Of a DNA stretch of 64,000 nucleotides, positions 34,930 through 48,365 are shown in pieces. The notes beneath the pieces were generated by a model. The model was not told where the DNA came from, ran no database searches, and was given only the letters and a program-made list of their open reading frames with translations. Numbering within the stretch: the stretch's first letter is position 1; each line of letters begins with the position of its first letter. The position numbers were made by a program, and so were the translations under genes. Origin of the DNA: Lasiosphaeria ovina (lineage: Eukaryota; Ascomycota; Sordariomycetes; Sordariales; Lasiosphaeriaceae); NCBI GenBank assembly GCA_033439765.1, contig JAULSN010000004.1, forward strand, positions 3,606,001-3,670,000. Direction: 5' to 3'.

Positions 34930-37900
34930 GACTGTGAAGAGTGAACTAGAGACCAGACCAGACGGATATCAAAGGGTGGGGAGTTTAAAGCTTGACGCCC
35001 TCGAACTTGCCCGTCCTGGGTTGATGCCCGTTCGTGCCGTAGAGAGGCTTGGGGGAGTGTCTAGCGACGAGCCATTGGAGACCCCGGTCTTGCATAGCCC
35101 GATCTGGTGGTAGTGCAGCGAGCTACACTTACTGTGTAGCTCACACTCGCAGGGAACCAGAGGAAAAAGGAACAAAGGACAGCGGCCCTCGGCCGGAACC
35201 CTCTCCATATTTCCTCATTCTGGCCCAAAAGGAACGGAAAATGCGGAGGTAGAAAAAAACAGCGCCACTTGACGAATTTTCCGAAAAGGAACTTGGTGCC
35301 TGGGCCCCGGCGCCATGACCACAAACGGCCACCGCCAGCGCCCACCGTGTATGTACATACACGCCAGCTCCACCTATCCCCGGCTCGAGCGCAACGCAGA
35401 GCAGAGCAGAGCACAGCGCAGCAAGAGAGCAACGCCCACAAACCAACCTAACCATGGCTTGACCACACGCTATTATGACTGCCACTCGCGAACCCGCGTG
35501 CGGGAGAGATGTGCTTGGGGTATGGTAGCACCGCAGCTCTATACATGCACGGAGACGGCAACAAGACCTGCCCAGGTGCAGTTAGCGCGCAGTGGCCACA
35601 CACTGCAGACAGAGGCTGGCTGGCGCGCGCTGTCTCGCCATGCCAGCCACAGACAGCTTTTCCTCTCTCGCTCGCTCTCGATGCAGCCAGACAAAGTCGG
35701 CACCAATGTCTGTCGACCGTGAGCTCTCGACGGGCGCATTGGTGACGGCTGGGAGGTGCATGTGTGTGTGCACCGAGAGGGTGGGTACTCGCGCGCACAC
35801 GGCATAACGTGTTTGCTGTTCGCAGTGCGCAGTAGGGCGCCTCAAGGCAGAAAGTTGGCGATGGAAATTACGGAGCTAGCAAGGTTGATCCTACCAACCT
35901 ACATACCTGAGGTATAGTGGTAGCTCCCTGAGAGCTAGCCCCCCGAAAGCTGCCTCTTCAGGGAGCTGTGCCGGTCGGGAAGGCCTGCGTGCGAGATGCC
36001 TACCCTTCCGAAGGTAAGTCAGGTAAGGCAAGGTAAGGTAGGGAGGTGTGGGGTTAGGTATCTTGGTGTCTGCACTCCGTAGTGGGCACCCGGAGTTGTA
36101 ATGTGTGTGTGCATGTAGTGTATAGTACAAGATACAGCATCTCTGGAGACCATGGTGGCAGGTAGGTAGGTATGGTGTGTAAGTCGTCGTGGCTGTTGGC
36201 GGAAGAGATAGGATAGGTTGAAAGGGGTGTAGAGCGGTACGTGTACGAATAATGCCCTCTGCAAAACCCACCACTAACAACACACGCACACACACCAAAG
36301 CGCAGGGCTTCTGGATTGTCACTGGGCCGTGAATTAGAAGAAGGGACTTGTTGACCAAATCAACACATCCAGCGGCCAGTTCAAGCATTGGTCACGCCAC
36401 AGTGGAGGGATGCATGCCGTGGCTTGAACTGGACGCTTGTGCTGGTTGAGTGTGCTGCTGCAGCTGCTGCTTGCTGCACGGCCGGCGAGAGCGCTTGCTG
36501 TGATTGGGCCGAGCCATCAGTACTTGGCGTGGTTTCCTGCTTCTTGACTCTTGAGCTCCGTCTGCCGCTTGCTCCTCAACGGTCGTCTTTGCTGCCTTTT
36601 GCATGCACGCCCTTGAAAGTGCGCCCGTGGTATGCAGCTAGGTAGGCAGCTGGTGACTTCGGGGAAAGCGGCCGAGGCCCTTCTCCGCTTTGCTCTGCTC
36701 TTTTTTGCTTTGTCACGCGTGTTAGCCGACCCTGCTGGTTGGTTGGCGGGCGAGCCGTGGACGGACCGTCGTCGGACGGTTACGGAATAATAACTGAGGT
36801 GCGGACACTGGGTAGTGAGAAGCATCAACAAGTATCCCGTACGCATCTCAGTGTTAAGACCCACGAGCCGCTCGTTGCCCCCGAGATATCTCTATGTGCA
36901 GTAGTCCGTATGGACTGTACCGTAGAGCGACCGAGGAAGGGGTGGTAAGGTATGCTCTGTACTGTAGCTTACAAGCCGACTCGACCGCTGAATGGTCGAC
37001 GGCTTCGGAGGAGGTTGGCAGGTTAGTTACCTTACCTACCTAGATATTCACCATCCATCTCAATTCTCGGGCGCCCCGCCTCGAGACGAGCTGCCCCGAG
37101 CCGAATCTGGAAAAAAAAAGATGAAAAAAAAACATGCTGCTGGAAGCGGTGGTGGCGCCGGTGGAGCACCGAACTGCGTAACCTACCGAACATGGACTCC
37201 CGTCCCCAGCAATACTCGCAACTCTTCCAGCTTGGGGTGTCGTCCGACCGCGTCTCGTTTGGACGAGAGCTGGGGCTGGGGGGTGTCCCGAGGCCACACG
37301 TGCAGCTGTGAGGTGTGCGATTTAATGTATTTTCTAGATTGCGTCGCAGACTGGGGAAGGAGGGTCGAGAGTCCAAGTTGCGGGCGGAGCGGCCTGCAAC
37401 GGCTTGTTTCTAAAAAAGAACTCGGGAACGACTGCCGCTCCTTCCAGGGAAAGACGAGACGGGACGGCGCACATCATCCAATGGGGACATCCACAACTTA
37501 CAAGCTAAGGTAAAGTAAGGTAGGCCTGCTCCGGGCTACCAAGACTCAAGACCTACAGTAGTGTAGACCAAGAATTGGAAGCCCAAGCCCAAGCTCCAGG
37601 GTCCATGGAAGAAGAGAAAGAGCGGAGAGAGCGTGCAACTGGGGAGCACTTTCCGTGACTTTGGCTTCCGGGTTGTAAGCAAGCAACCTGGAAGCAGCCT
37701 CCCGACATCCCATCACCACCCTTCTATCCGCTTTGTCTGGGGAAAAAGCAACCAGCCACATTCCCGGTGCACACCCTAGATTACCTACCACGTATCCGTA
37801 TATGCTATATTATGTGCGGATATTTAAATATATTTCTGCTGATGATCAGTGGAGGCCAAGCATGTTACGAAATACTAGAAGACCTGCGCGATACATTTTA

Positions 37901-40900
37901 TATCATGTCACAAATTCTGGACTGTGGCAATCGGGGGCTGTGTGTGTGGGAAACGTTCTTTCCCCTGTTGGCGAAGTCGGGCAGGTAGCCCCCAGGTCCC
38001 GGCCTTGGTTTGATTCGTAGTTGCCTTTCTAGGTAGGAAACAGAAACCAAACGGTCACGAACGTCGAAAAGGGATTTTTTCGATCTTGAACTCCAGATCA
38101 CAACACCCGCGTGCCTTAAATCCTTCCAAGCTATCACACCTCATGTCCATGAAGCTACCCACCGTTTGTAGCACCGCAGCAGCGCCAGTCGACGAGCCTA
38201 CCAGCCCAGATCGAGACCTCCGCTGCACAATGCAGATGGCACAAATGCGCTTTGCGACGGAGAATGTATTGTCGGGCGCACACCACAAACTGGACGTACT
38301 GTACTGTACCGTACGTGCAGTACTGTGCCTACACAGCTTGCACTAGCCACCTAGGGCGCGCCTCGGAGGGTCTGCTGGCGTCCGACCCCTCTCTTCCAAG
38401 CCTAGTGGGCAGGCGGGCGTCCATTCAGGATTTAAACTCTTTTTCCTTTTTCCATCCTCTGGTGGTGGTGGCAGGCGGCGAGGGGCGAGCAGGTGGGAGG
38501 CACCTCTTGCGCCAGAAGCAGAAGGCCCTCCAAAGGATCAAGAAACCCCACCGGGGCCATTGCCGGGTGGCTGTCCGTTGCAACAGTGTTCGGCGCCCCA
38601 TGCATTCGTGAACGTTGCAATCACGATTGCATCGGGCCAAGTCAGGGGGCCGACGGCGAATTTCGCGATCTGTCCGTCCCAAGTGCGGATGCGGCCAATC
38701 CTCTGCGTCGCAACGGCAACGCTCACTCCCGCCTGCTCTGCTGCTGCTGCTGTTCCCTTCAACACCGTCGGCATCCAAGATCCCAGCTTCCCCGTCACTT
38801 CGAGCGCGTGTTCCCCAGCTCCAGACCGCGGCACCCAGAAGATGGGGGGGAAATGTCGAAAAAACAAAACAGAACCAAAAAGGCCTTCCGACATGCTCGG
38901 AGGACTTGTCTGGATGACGGAAGCTGGCCGTCCCACTTCCAGCCCTGAGCTGATTACTACGTTCCACCGGCTGCCAGGTGGGGGGTTGTTGTCGCCCAGC
39001 CTTGCGCTAGCTGCTTCAGTCTCTTGACCGGTTACACGAGAATGACTAAGAGGTGCTAAGTCGTATTTCTGGCTGACAGGGCTTCTTCTCTCTCGGGGCG
39101 CGCCGTGGCGTCGGGGTGGAGGGAGTGGTAGCGTGAATTGTTGTTTGATTCGCGACACAATGGCCCGTGTTTCTCCTGGGAAGATAACTACACATCAAGA
39201 AGAAAGAAACTTGGGAAACGACAAGTCACAACTCCTAAACAAGTTGAGCAGCTTCACCGACAACAACAGAGCAACGATGTCGAGCACTACTTAGTACACT
39301 ATGTCCTCTGCCAACGCCATCTCTTCTGCTGAGAATGGACTCAGCATATGAGTGTCAATCTGTCACATGTACATACCTGAAGGGGTCCAATTGCGGGTCA
39401 CCCCGATCCTCACGGAAGACGGAACAGCGAGCCTGCAACACCGAGACTCGGCCAAATATCCCCGATCGCGTTGTCCGCCCCCGGGGTCGAGACTCTCGCT
39501 CCAGCAGGATAGGCTATTTTAGCGTTCCGGCATCCACCCCGTCCCAGTCCCCAAGTCTCCGCAACAGGAGAGTTTGCATGAAGCTGGAATCTCCTGGAGA
39601 TCACCTTTCACTTTGTGGTACCCAGGCTGCGAAGTATGTACAGCACATCAGTACGGGATTTGAGCAGTTCCAACTTCCAAGAAAGGCATGCGCGTCAATA
39701 ATAGTTGTCAGCTTCAAGCCGAGATTATTCCTTTTAGTCGCCGGCCTTCGCGCGGACCAGTTTGAGGGCTATATGTGCTTGCTAATATACCCACGGCCAC
39801 AGCACACACACCCCTGTTGCTCGGCCAGAGCTCGTTTCCTACTGGCAGGCGCTTTTCGGGCTTAAAAATATTGTCTTTTCTAATGCATGGACAGGAAACT
39901 GTCACTGCCGTCGTGCCCAGTATGGTTGGCTGTGTGCTGTACTCCGTACCTCCTGAACTGACCGCCCAGCATCCCAGGTCAAAAACCCGGGATGGCTAGG
40001 CAGCCTTCACTAGCTGCCATATCAAAAAGATCACCACTTCAGTGTGGTGTAGCCTCGCACCACGGCCCTGTCAGTCGTTGCAGCGAGAAGCCGTTGCTCC
40101 CGCCCGGGACTTGGGCGAGCGATGACACCTGGCACTTGCACCACCCTGCCACGCCGCCTGCATCCAAGATAGAACGATGCTTCTGCATATCCGACTGTCA
40201 AATCGAGACCTGCCACTGGCAACCCCCCGCAGCACACCCAAAGTTGCAAGATCGGCCCTCTTCAGCAGCCAATGGTGGGGATGCCGCATGCCATGTTCAC
40301 GCCAGATGTCGAGATCTTCGCCGAACCGACCGCACACACGGAAACCATATACGTACATACGTACTACGGTACAGGGCCGAAGGGGTGATAACAGAGAAGC
40401 ACCAACAGCGGGTTCTCAGAATGCAAGATGCGAAGTTCTCACCGGCACAGGACGTGATGCCCGCTGGCCAAGAAAAACCTGACCCGCCGGCCGTCCCGAT
40501 TTCCACAGACGATTTATTTTCCTTTTTCCCACCCCGCCAAACACACCTCGTGGTACTCGGCTCTAGGACTTCAAGACCCGGCTTGCGGAGACTCAAGAGA
40601 CAGGATCGAGGAACATATATTTTTACACTCTTACATATTTGCACTGGCGGCACTGGCGGGGCAGCCATGCTCAGTATCTCAGACTGGCCGCAGTCAGCTT
40701 GTGCAATCGATTGCATCAGCAGTCTCGGCCGTGGGGATGAGCCTAGGCCCCTTTAAGCAGTACTCTCCGGCCAGAAACCCCAGGGAATGAAGATCCCAGT
40801 CTCCACTCTGGAAAACACCACTCAATCGAGAAACGCTTCCTGCGGCCCTTCCCCGTCCTGCGCCGTGAAGAGCGAGGCACCAAGGGAAGGGACCCGTTGT

Positions 40901-43149
40901 CATCACCGAATCATCATGCAGCGCGATAATCTGACGGCAACGAGCGCAGAGGCCTTTTTCAACGCGGCAGCCGATCGAAAACCCAGGCCCACGGGGGGTG
41001 CAGGCCAAACGCGTGCGTGCCAGCAACCCAAACCCCTCTCCGTATTTCTTCAACTTCCCCCCTCGGCTCGGATTATTACAGAGAATGGCTTTGTTTGATA
41101 TCTACGTCTCGCGAGAGATACGGACTCGTACGCATCACACTTGTATTTCGATAATACACGCACCTGATTGCGGCGTCATGATTTGTTGAGTTTGCCAGGT
41201 TCAGCAATATTGAAACTTTGATGCGGCTTCCATTTTGATACAGCAGCCCCAGCCGCACCTCTATTCGCTTTCCAAGGCCCAAGGTACTGTAGCCAATGGG
41301 TTCTGCGCGCAGGGGTGGCCTCGGCGTCTTCACGACCACACACTGTACGGAGCATTGCGGGTGGCCATGGCTTCCCCCAGCCCAGCAGTGCGTGATAAGT
41401 GATAATTCGGCCGCGCTGAACGTCTGAACTGGGCAGGTAATGCACTCAGGTATAATAGTACATATGTGCAGCTCTGTATCGAGAATGCGATGTCGTCAGC
41501 GGCCTCGGTTCCGCGTCGTTCGAAATTTCAGCGAGTCCAATTGCATTATCGCATTCGCGCCCCCATCGTCTTGGTACGTATGCGGCCGAATCTGAGTTCT
41601 CGCGTCATCCGCCATTAGGGCTCCCAACGAAATCGGCTGGCTTGCACAGCCGTCCCTCCAAGTCCTCCTGCTGGGCTACGTACCTACGCAGTAAAACAAC
41701 GGATGAGAAGGGAGGCGCGCCGCGGCTCGTTCGAGTTGTTCAAGCTCGTCCAACCCCACCCTCCCCCCATCCATCCCCCCCTTTCCTCGTGGGCGGCACA
41801 GGTACTCCAACTCCCTGCTTGCCGTGGCACGTCAGGATTACTTACATGAAGGGAGCATGCTTGGGGGGGGGCCGCGAGGATATATTACAGTTTTCTAAGT
41901 AAAGAAACAGGCGATATTAGGTCTACGCCACATTTTATTTCTCGCCGAGAGCTCGGGAAGACGCTGCAGCCCTATCCACCACTCAAGTTGCCGCTTTCAC
42001 ACACCGGTATCCTGGGAACTCGGCCGCTTGACTTGGAGATGGGTTCAATCTACCTGCTACAAGGCAGGCCTGTCCATCTCGAACGAAGCGGTTCCGGGGC
42101 GGCGACGGAGAAATGGGAAGAAGCATTCTAGAAACACGAGTCCGGGTCCTGCCCATTTCCCAATATTAAAGCCAATCCAGGCCAGGCCAGGACCAGGCCG
42201 CGCCGCGCATCGTCGCCTCTCCTTGTTGGCCACCTCAGATCTGGTGTGGACATGTCTACCCCGCAAACCGAAGCAGCCAGCCCGCGCGGGTGCTCGGGCA
42301 ATGTTTTGCAGCGGAGACAGGACGGACGGGCAGGCTGACCGAGACATGGCGCTGTTTGTGTGAACCCGCCTCCTCTAAGACAAGTGGGTTCGGGTCGGCT
42401 GCCTAACTGCACGCGAGCTTTGCACGTCCCTCCTTCAGCCAACGCCAAGGAAGGGCGGCGGCGGACGGCGGGGAGAGGGGAGAGGGGAGTATGTGACAGC
42501 AACAAGCACCAGAACTAGGGCCGGACTTAGCGCTATCTCATCCCAGGTCGTCAACGAGCTCGAGTCGGAATCTGCTGCTGCCCAGGTTGCAGAAGCAAGC
42601 TAGATATCTCAGAGCTGACGGAGCAGTTTCCCGTCAACCACGCCTCTCTCTCTCTCTCTCTTCATAGTATCCCTATCTCTCTTTCACAAGCCGGCCCACT
42701 GGCTCTGGCTGGTGGGCGCAAAAAAAACAGTGGTTAGGATCCTGCAGAAGTCCCAGCGGGATCACACCCTGGCAGCGAATCTGGGGGGCAGCCGAATAAG
42801 ACGGGCGCCGTTATTGCAGACTAGACGACTTTAGCCTTGAAGGGCCGATTCGGCGGCGTCGTCATTTCCCAACCAATAACGGCCCCCAATTGACCGGCTC
42901 TGAAAACAAGGTGCGGCTGCGCGGGCTGCGCGGATCGTGGCGCAAGTTTCCGTTTCTCTGCTTCTGAGCGGCCTCGACCCCCTTTTCGTGCCGCACACTG
43001 CCTCTCTCTGATTGGAGTCTCTGACCGTTATTCTTAGGGTGCCAGTGCAGTGTAGTGGACACAGCAGTAGCCAGCCCACCAAAGCGCTCGCCAATGGCGT
43101 TCCCTACTGGCGTTTCTTTGCTCGAGACCTCTGAGGGCAATGCTGAAAG

Positions 43150-43186
43150 CTGATGCTGATGCTGATGCTGATGCCGATGCTGATGT
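43150..43186. repeat. Hexanucleotide (GATGCT)n repeat
   Basis: Six copies of GATGCT, one with GATGCC. Intergenic. Confidence 0.9.
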
Positions 43187-46100
43187 TTGACGCTGATGCT
43201 TTCCCCGAGGCTACTGATGCTCCGTTTACTCCCCGGCATGTACTCCGTAATCCGTCCAGTACGTGCATACGGACTGGGCTTCGCACTAAGGGCACTGCAC
43301 TACCAAGTTTGTCAGACAAGTGTCAGCCCACTTTGACTCCCGTTTGCCGTTGATTCCGACAACCCTCGCCCAAACTCCGCATCGACCCTTGTTTCCTCAA
43401 CTATCTCGGTCGACCAGCCCGTTGCAGAGACCTTATTACGCAGTAGGGCCTCTCGGAGGGTGGACGACTCCACTCGAGGCGCCAAGCTGAAATCAAAGTC
43501 CCGAGTGGCCTTGTTCTTGTGTAATCTGTACTAAGTACAATGAGGACAAGGCCCAGCTTGGCACCTGCATCACTCAGACCCCCTCGGTTGTTAACTACTG
43601 CAAAGACACAGGACCTCAACCACATGGCAAGAGCTTGACACGGACAGCACAAAGGGGTTCAGAGGAACAGTGACAGCCAGAACCTGCAGCAAGCAAGCCA
43701 CATTGCTATGTTCAAAGCACAGTCTGTGCTCGCCCGAAAAACGCGTGGCCATTTGTCCCAAATGGTAACTAGTTCCTAGAGACTTTTCGAAATATCTTAC
43801 AAAACGACACTAGCGGCGGATACGAGTCCAGGGTGACTGTTCAAGAAGAAAACTGCCTCTTTACGTTCAAGTTGCTATTTTAGCTCTGTTCGAAAGACAC
43901 GTGTTATCTCGTGTTGTATCCTAACTAAAGACTCAGTGTCACTCTCAACACCGGCAAGTACTATACCTACTGTACATCGGCATCCCGAGGGCTAATACCC
44001 AGGCGAACCAAGTTACCAACATGCAGCCCAACCGAGCAAAGGTGTCAAAGTAACTCCAAGTGTCGGACAGTAGTGCGGTGTATCTGTCGAGACGCTTTGT
44101 GCTCTGCCTTGCCTGCCAAGGTGCAGCAGCCGTTCTCTTTTTGGGACAAGACCCCTCCAAAGACAGCAGCCCAGTGCGGTCCATCAATCTTCTTTGGGCT
44201 GAATCGTCTCGGCAGCATCCAGGAGACCAGTGCCAGCCAGATGAATGGCGGTTCTCTGAAGAGAAACTTGCAAGCTCTTCTGTTTGGCTTAGTGGCGGCC
44301 AAGGAGCGTTTGTGGAATCAACCAAGGTTGAGGAGGAAACAAACAAGGGCCCTCTGGCTCGTACTGAAGAGAGTCAATCGGGAAATATAACCCACGCCAA
44401 GAGACGTCGAGAATGGCTCATATCACAGGGTCCCCTGCCTCCCGTTGCGACGCGACTCTGCCAGCAACGGGGCGTGGAAAGAACGAGACGTCAGGCTTTT
44501 TTTTTTCCGTTCCCATATTTCATCAGACCACGTCTACCAATGTGAGTCTCCCCCTAGCTAGGCGAGTTCGGTTTGGCGCTGTTTTTTGCAGCTCGAGTAT
44601 GTTCATGTTCGTGATATAGGCAAGGACAAGGTCCCGGGACGGTTCCTTTCTGCTGCTAGTGCCATTTCACAATGTCATTCATGCTTCTTTTCTTCTCTAG
44701 CCCACGGCGTCAGTTCAATTTCATTTCCTTCTTTCCTGCTACTACGGCGGTTGAGGCTTGACCTCCTTCCCCCCCTCTCTCTTTCCCATCCCCCCGCCAC
44801 TATCACCTTACACTACCACACACACACCCCGTTCCTCATTGAGCAGGTGGCCGCCCCCCCCCCTGCCCCCTGGCTGCGCTTGCGGAAACGAAGTACCGAA
44901 ATGGCATCCCCTGGTCCTCACGCTCAGTCCATTCTCTAAATCCCTAATCCGCTTTTGGCTTTTGTCTCTGTTCTTTCTGGCTTGATGATAGCAGCAAAGC
45001 TCGGCACGGCGTGCGAGAATTGTCTTCTGGGGACGAGCGCGAGCCCGGGAGCAGAGGAGAGATATCCGTACCTATGATCGGTCAAGCCAGGTCAAGCCAC
45101 CAGACCCAGGTTGGGATGTGGGCGGGCGGCTTTTGTCTCGTTTCTTTTCTTGCGCAATAGCCCGGGGAGTGTAGATACCTGGCTCTGTGCTGGGGAGTGG
45201 GAGGGGGAAGGGCAGAGACCATCGGTTGGATGGCGTCGATGAGCGACCAGTCAAGTCAGTGATCTGGCCGAGCAGTGTACATAGTATGGAAACACAAAAA
45301 CAGCCGCACAGGTAGGTCGTCGGGTAGGGAACTAAGGTAGTAGGTAGGTGGCCAGACGTGTCGGCGCGGTTTCACGCATCTTGACGCTCTCGCCCTCGCA
45401 CTGCTTCTGTTTCTCTCTGTATTTCTCTATTCCCTTATATCCGGAGTCTATTTTGCGTGCGGAGGAGGCGGCACATGTGTCTGTTCCTGGTGGCGTGTAC
45501 AAAAAATGCCACTACTACTACTGCTACTGCTTACTCCCATATGTCCTGGCGAGCGTACCTTGGTAGATAATAGAAACGAGATGATTTGATGCGGTGACCA
45601 TCACACATACACAAGCACGCACACATACATTTCATTTGCACTGATATCACCACTCATCCGACCGGATGGCATCTCGTTTCCACTTGCCCCCCACGCTCCT
45701 GTCTGTCTGTTCTCCTCTCTCGCCGCCGCCGCCGCCGTCGCCGCAGGTTAGATGGGTAAATGCCGCCCGCCCCGCCGTGCCGCTCCACGGCGAAGACTCG
45801 CGAGATGGGGCTGTGTAGAGCTTGTTTGTCCCATAAAAAGAAAACCCAAAACAACAAAACAAGACTTCTCGATCATATGGCTAGGCAGCAGCCGTCTCAT
45901 ACCTTGCCATCCCATCCCATCCCAACAGTCCATCCCGTCGGTACCCGAATTCCTAGGTAGTAGGATGCCGCCGAAGAGAAGGTATGGCAAGGTAGGTTTC
46001 CGTTCCTTCCCAGTGTTGTTTAACAAATGACAAATGACAATGTGATATTTGAAAATCCTCCCGTCGGGATTTCTTCTGGTGTTATGTCATGTCATGAGCC

Positions 46101-46803
46101 GGGGGCGAGGTGTTATTGGTTTGGTGTTTCGTTTTCTCGAGCCAGTTATGTCATTGCTAGTGAGTGCCTGCCTTATTATTGATAACTTTGGCTTTTCTGC
46201 GGCGAGACAGACAAACTATAACGTCAAACAACAATAGGCAGGCAACATGATTCTCGGGTTCCTCGGTTTCGGTTTCGGTTTGTTCTGGGTCTTGGTTTAG
46301 GTTTCGGGTCTATGTAGGTCTAGGTCTAGATTTTACATACATGGGTGAGGGCCAACTGCCAACTGCTAGCTAGCCAGCCAGCAAGCAAGCCGGGGTTTGG
46401 AGGATAGCACACACGCAGAGTCGATGTCTCTTTTTTTTTTCTTTTTTTTTGGGGGGGGGCTTTCTTGTTCTTCTCTTTCTCGTTTTCTCTCTTGTCAAAC
46501 ATAATTGCCATATACGTACGTACCAACACAGACATGCGGGCAGCAGGGCAGTAGGGTAACAGGCCGAACGGCCGGTGGCAAGATCACCCCCTCCCCTTTC
46601 CCCCTCTCTCCCGAGGCACTAGACTCACAGACTCACAGACTAACAGTCTCAGACACAGACAGGACAGAGAAGTAACTGGGGCCGAGGGAAACGTCAGAAG
46701 AAAGAGGAGGATGGCGGCCCGTGGCTCGACTCGAGCGCACAGGCCGTCGTATTCTGTACCTAAACATGAACCTCATCACAAGTTGAATAGACTCGGATTT
46801 GCC

Positions 46804-46832
46804 TGGACCTGGACCTGGACCCGGACCTGGAC
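46804..46832. repeat. Short tandem repeat of GGACCT
   Basis: Five copies of the hexamer GGACCT, one as GGACCC. Intergenic. Confidence 0.85.
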
Positions 46833-47794
46833 GTCGCGATGCGGGCGGGCAACAGAAGAGAAGCCACCTATGTTCGATTATACATGGATTCATTCTCTCA
46901 TGTAGGGACCGGCACAGTCACGCCATTCTCGGCACGCAGATGCTCCACGGTAGGTAGGAGTGACCGGGAGAGGATGGTACTAGTAGTGTGTCACGCATCA
47001 CGCATGTAAGTCGGTATGTATGTATGTGTGTATGTGTCTGCATGTAGCTAGCTAGCTGCCGCCGGTCCATCGACGGCGGTGGCGATGTTGTGCGATGGGC
47101 GGTGTGCCGGCAATCATCAGAAAAATCCAGATGCATCGCAGTCATCTCACCATGTCCATAGCCAGGCAAGACTGGCTCGCCCGGGCTTCTTCCTTTCTTC
47201 CTCTTCTTCCTGCCCACTCCTTCCAAAAACACAGAATGTTGGTTCGTCTAAATACACTAGAGGCCAGTTGGCTGCAGAGTTTTAGTCTTGCTGGAGCCGT
47301 TGTAACTGTGTCCTGTAGTGGGCAAAAACAAAAATGTCACCTAGCCATTGCATGCGATTATCTCCGAACCCCTTTCGGCAGGGAAGCTTGTCTTATTTCT
47401 GATTTCTGCATCAGTTTCTCCGGCTCTATCCATGTATTCTCGTATGGATATGGGTATATGTGACTCTGTGTAAATGTAGAGTATGATGGCGCAATGCATT
47501 GCTTCGCTAGGGCAGACTAAGGAAAGAAAGTATAGAAAGGATGCTCCTAAATAAGCCATATACACTGCTGCTGCTCGCTGCTAGCGCGATCTGAAACTAA
47601 ACGACGAGAAGGTTATAGTTCAGCCTGAACTACTGCAGGTGTGGATGTCATAATAGGGGCGAGTGAGTGTCACTGGCATGGCGATGACAGCCTGGATGAC
47701 ACAAACTCGTGAATGATGAAGGGAGAGATATACAAAGTCGTTGTGCATGTGAGAGCATGCGTAGCATGAGGACGGCGTGTAGCAAGAACCTCTG

Positions 47795-48333
47795 CTATTG
47801 ATCGTCCCAGAGAAGCATGTCTTCCTCGTCGTTCATAGCAAGAAGGACAAACCGCCGTATCCAGGCCGCTTGAGCAGCGTCCACGTCGTCGCCTTGGATA
47901 TTGCCCGCAAGTCTCTGCATCTCATCCAAGTCGGCCATCTCGTCTAGCCCATGCCCGCGAGCCAGTTCGGGCTCGGGTCCATGGTCATCGTGGTTATTAG
48001 GGTTGTTGTTACGACGCAGCGCACCACCACGTGGGTGATTAGCTTGATGATTTTGCCGGTTGGCGCCTCGTCCACGTCCTCGCTGGCCGGCGACGCCGCC
48101 TCTTGGGCGAGCAGCACCACCTCGACCTGCCCCTCGACCTCCCCCAGCTGGCGCTGCTGCAGGGACAGCCGGAGGTGCAACCGCCGCCGGCGGTTGATTA
48201 GCAGCTATCCGAAGGACCAGCGGACCCTCGCGTGCAATGTTCAATTGCTGCTGCTGTTGCTGCTGCTGCTGTTGCTGCTGCTGTCCTCTACCGTCTCGGG
48301 CCTCGGGCAACGCACGTACAGGTGCAGGTTCAG

Positions 48334-48365
<32 letters not shown>

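Larger units (their letters stand above)
32118..47794. other. Large gene-free interval (15.7 kb) between NDT80-type factor and RBR ligase
   Basis: No ORF on either strand carries a family motif, a plausible splice series or a convincing composition. The interval includes the promoter and leader of the NDT80-type gene at its left end and the 3' end of the RBR gene at its right. It is dense in microsatellites and in TAGGTA/TACCTA and TACTCCGTAC motifs. Pyrimidine-rich blocks on the plus strand (about 44750-44880, 45390-45440, 45690-45740) resemble fungal promoters but no gene follows them. Base composition stays close to that of the flanks, so it is not a strongly AT-rich, RIP-eroded transposon block. 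Confidence 0.6.

Noticed and set aside
38538..39158. Minus-strand ORF of 206 codons
   Set aside because: Partly protein-like, but no family, no conserved start context and a competing minus-strand ORF of similar length overlaps it.
39269..39351. Short plus-strand ORF starting MSSANAISSAENG
   Set aside because: Only 16 codons, no downstream exon with a fitting frame could be found.
39992..40756. Plus-strand ORF of 254 codons
   Set aside because: Cys/His/Pro/Arg-rich with no domain; no splice neighbours; most likely chance.
46255..46330. GGTTTC/GGTTTCGG-like repeats considered as telomere-like sequence
   Set aside because: Irregular units, not TTAGGG, and internal to the window.
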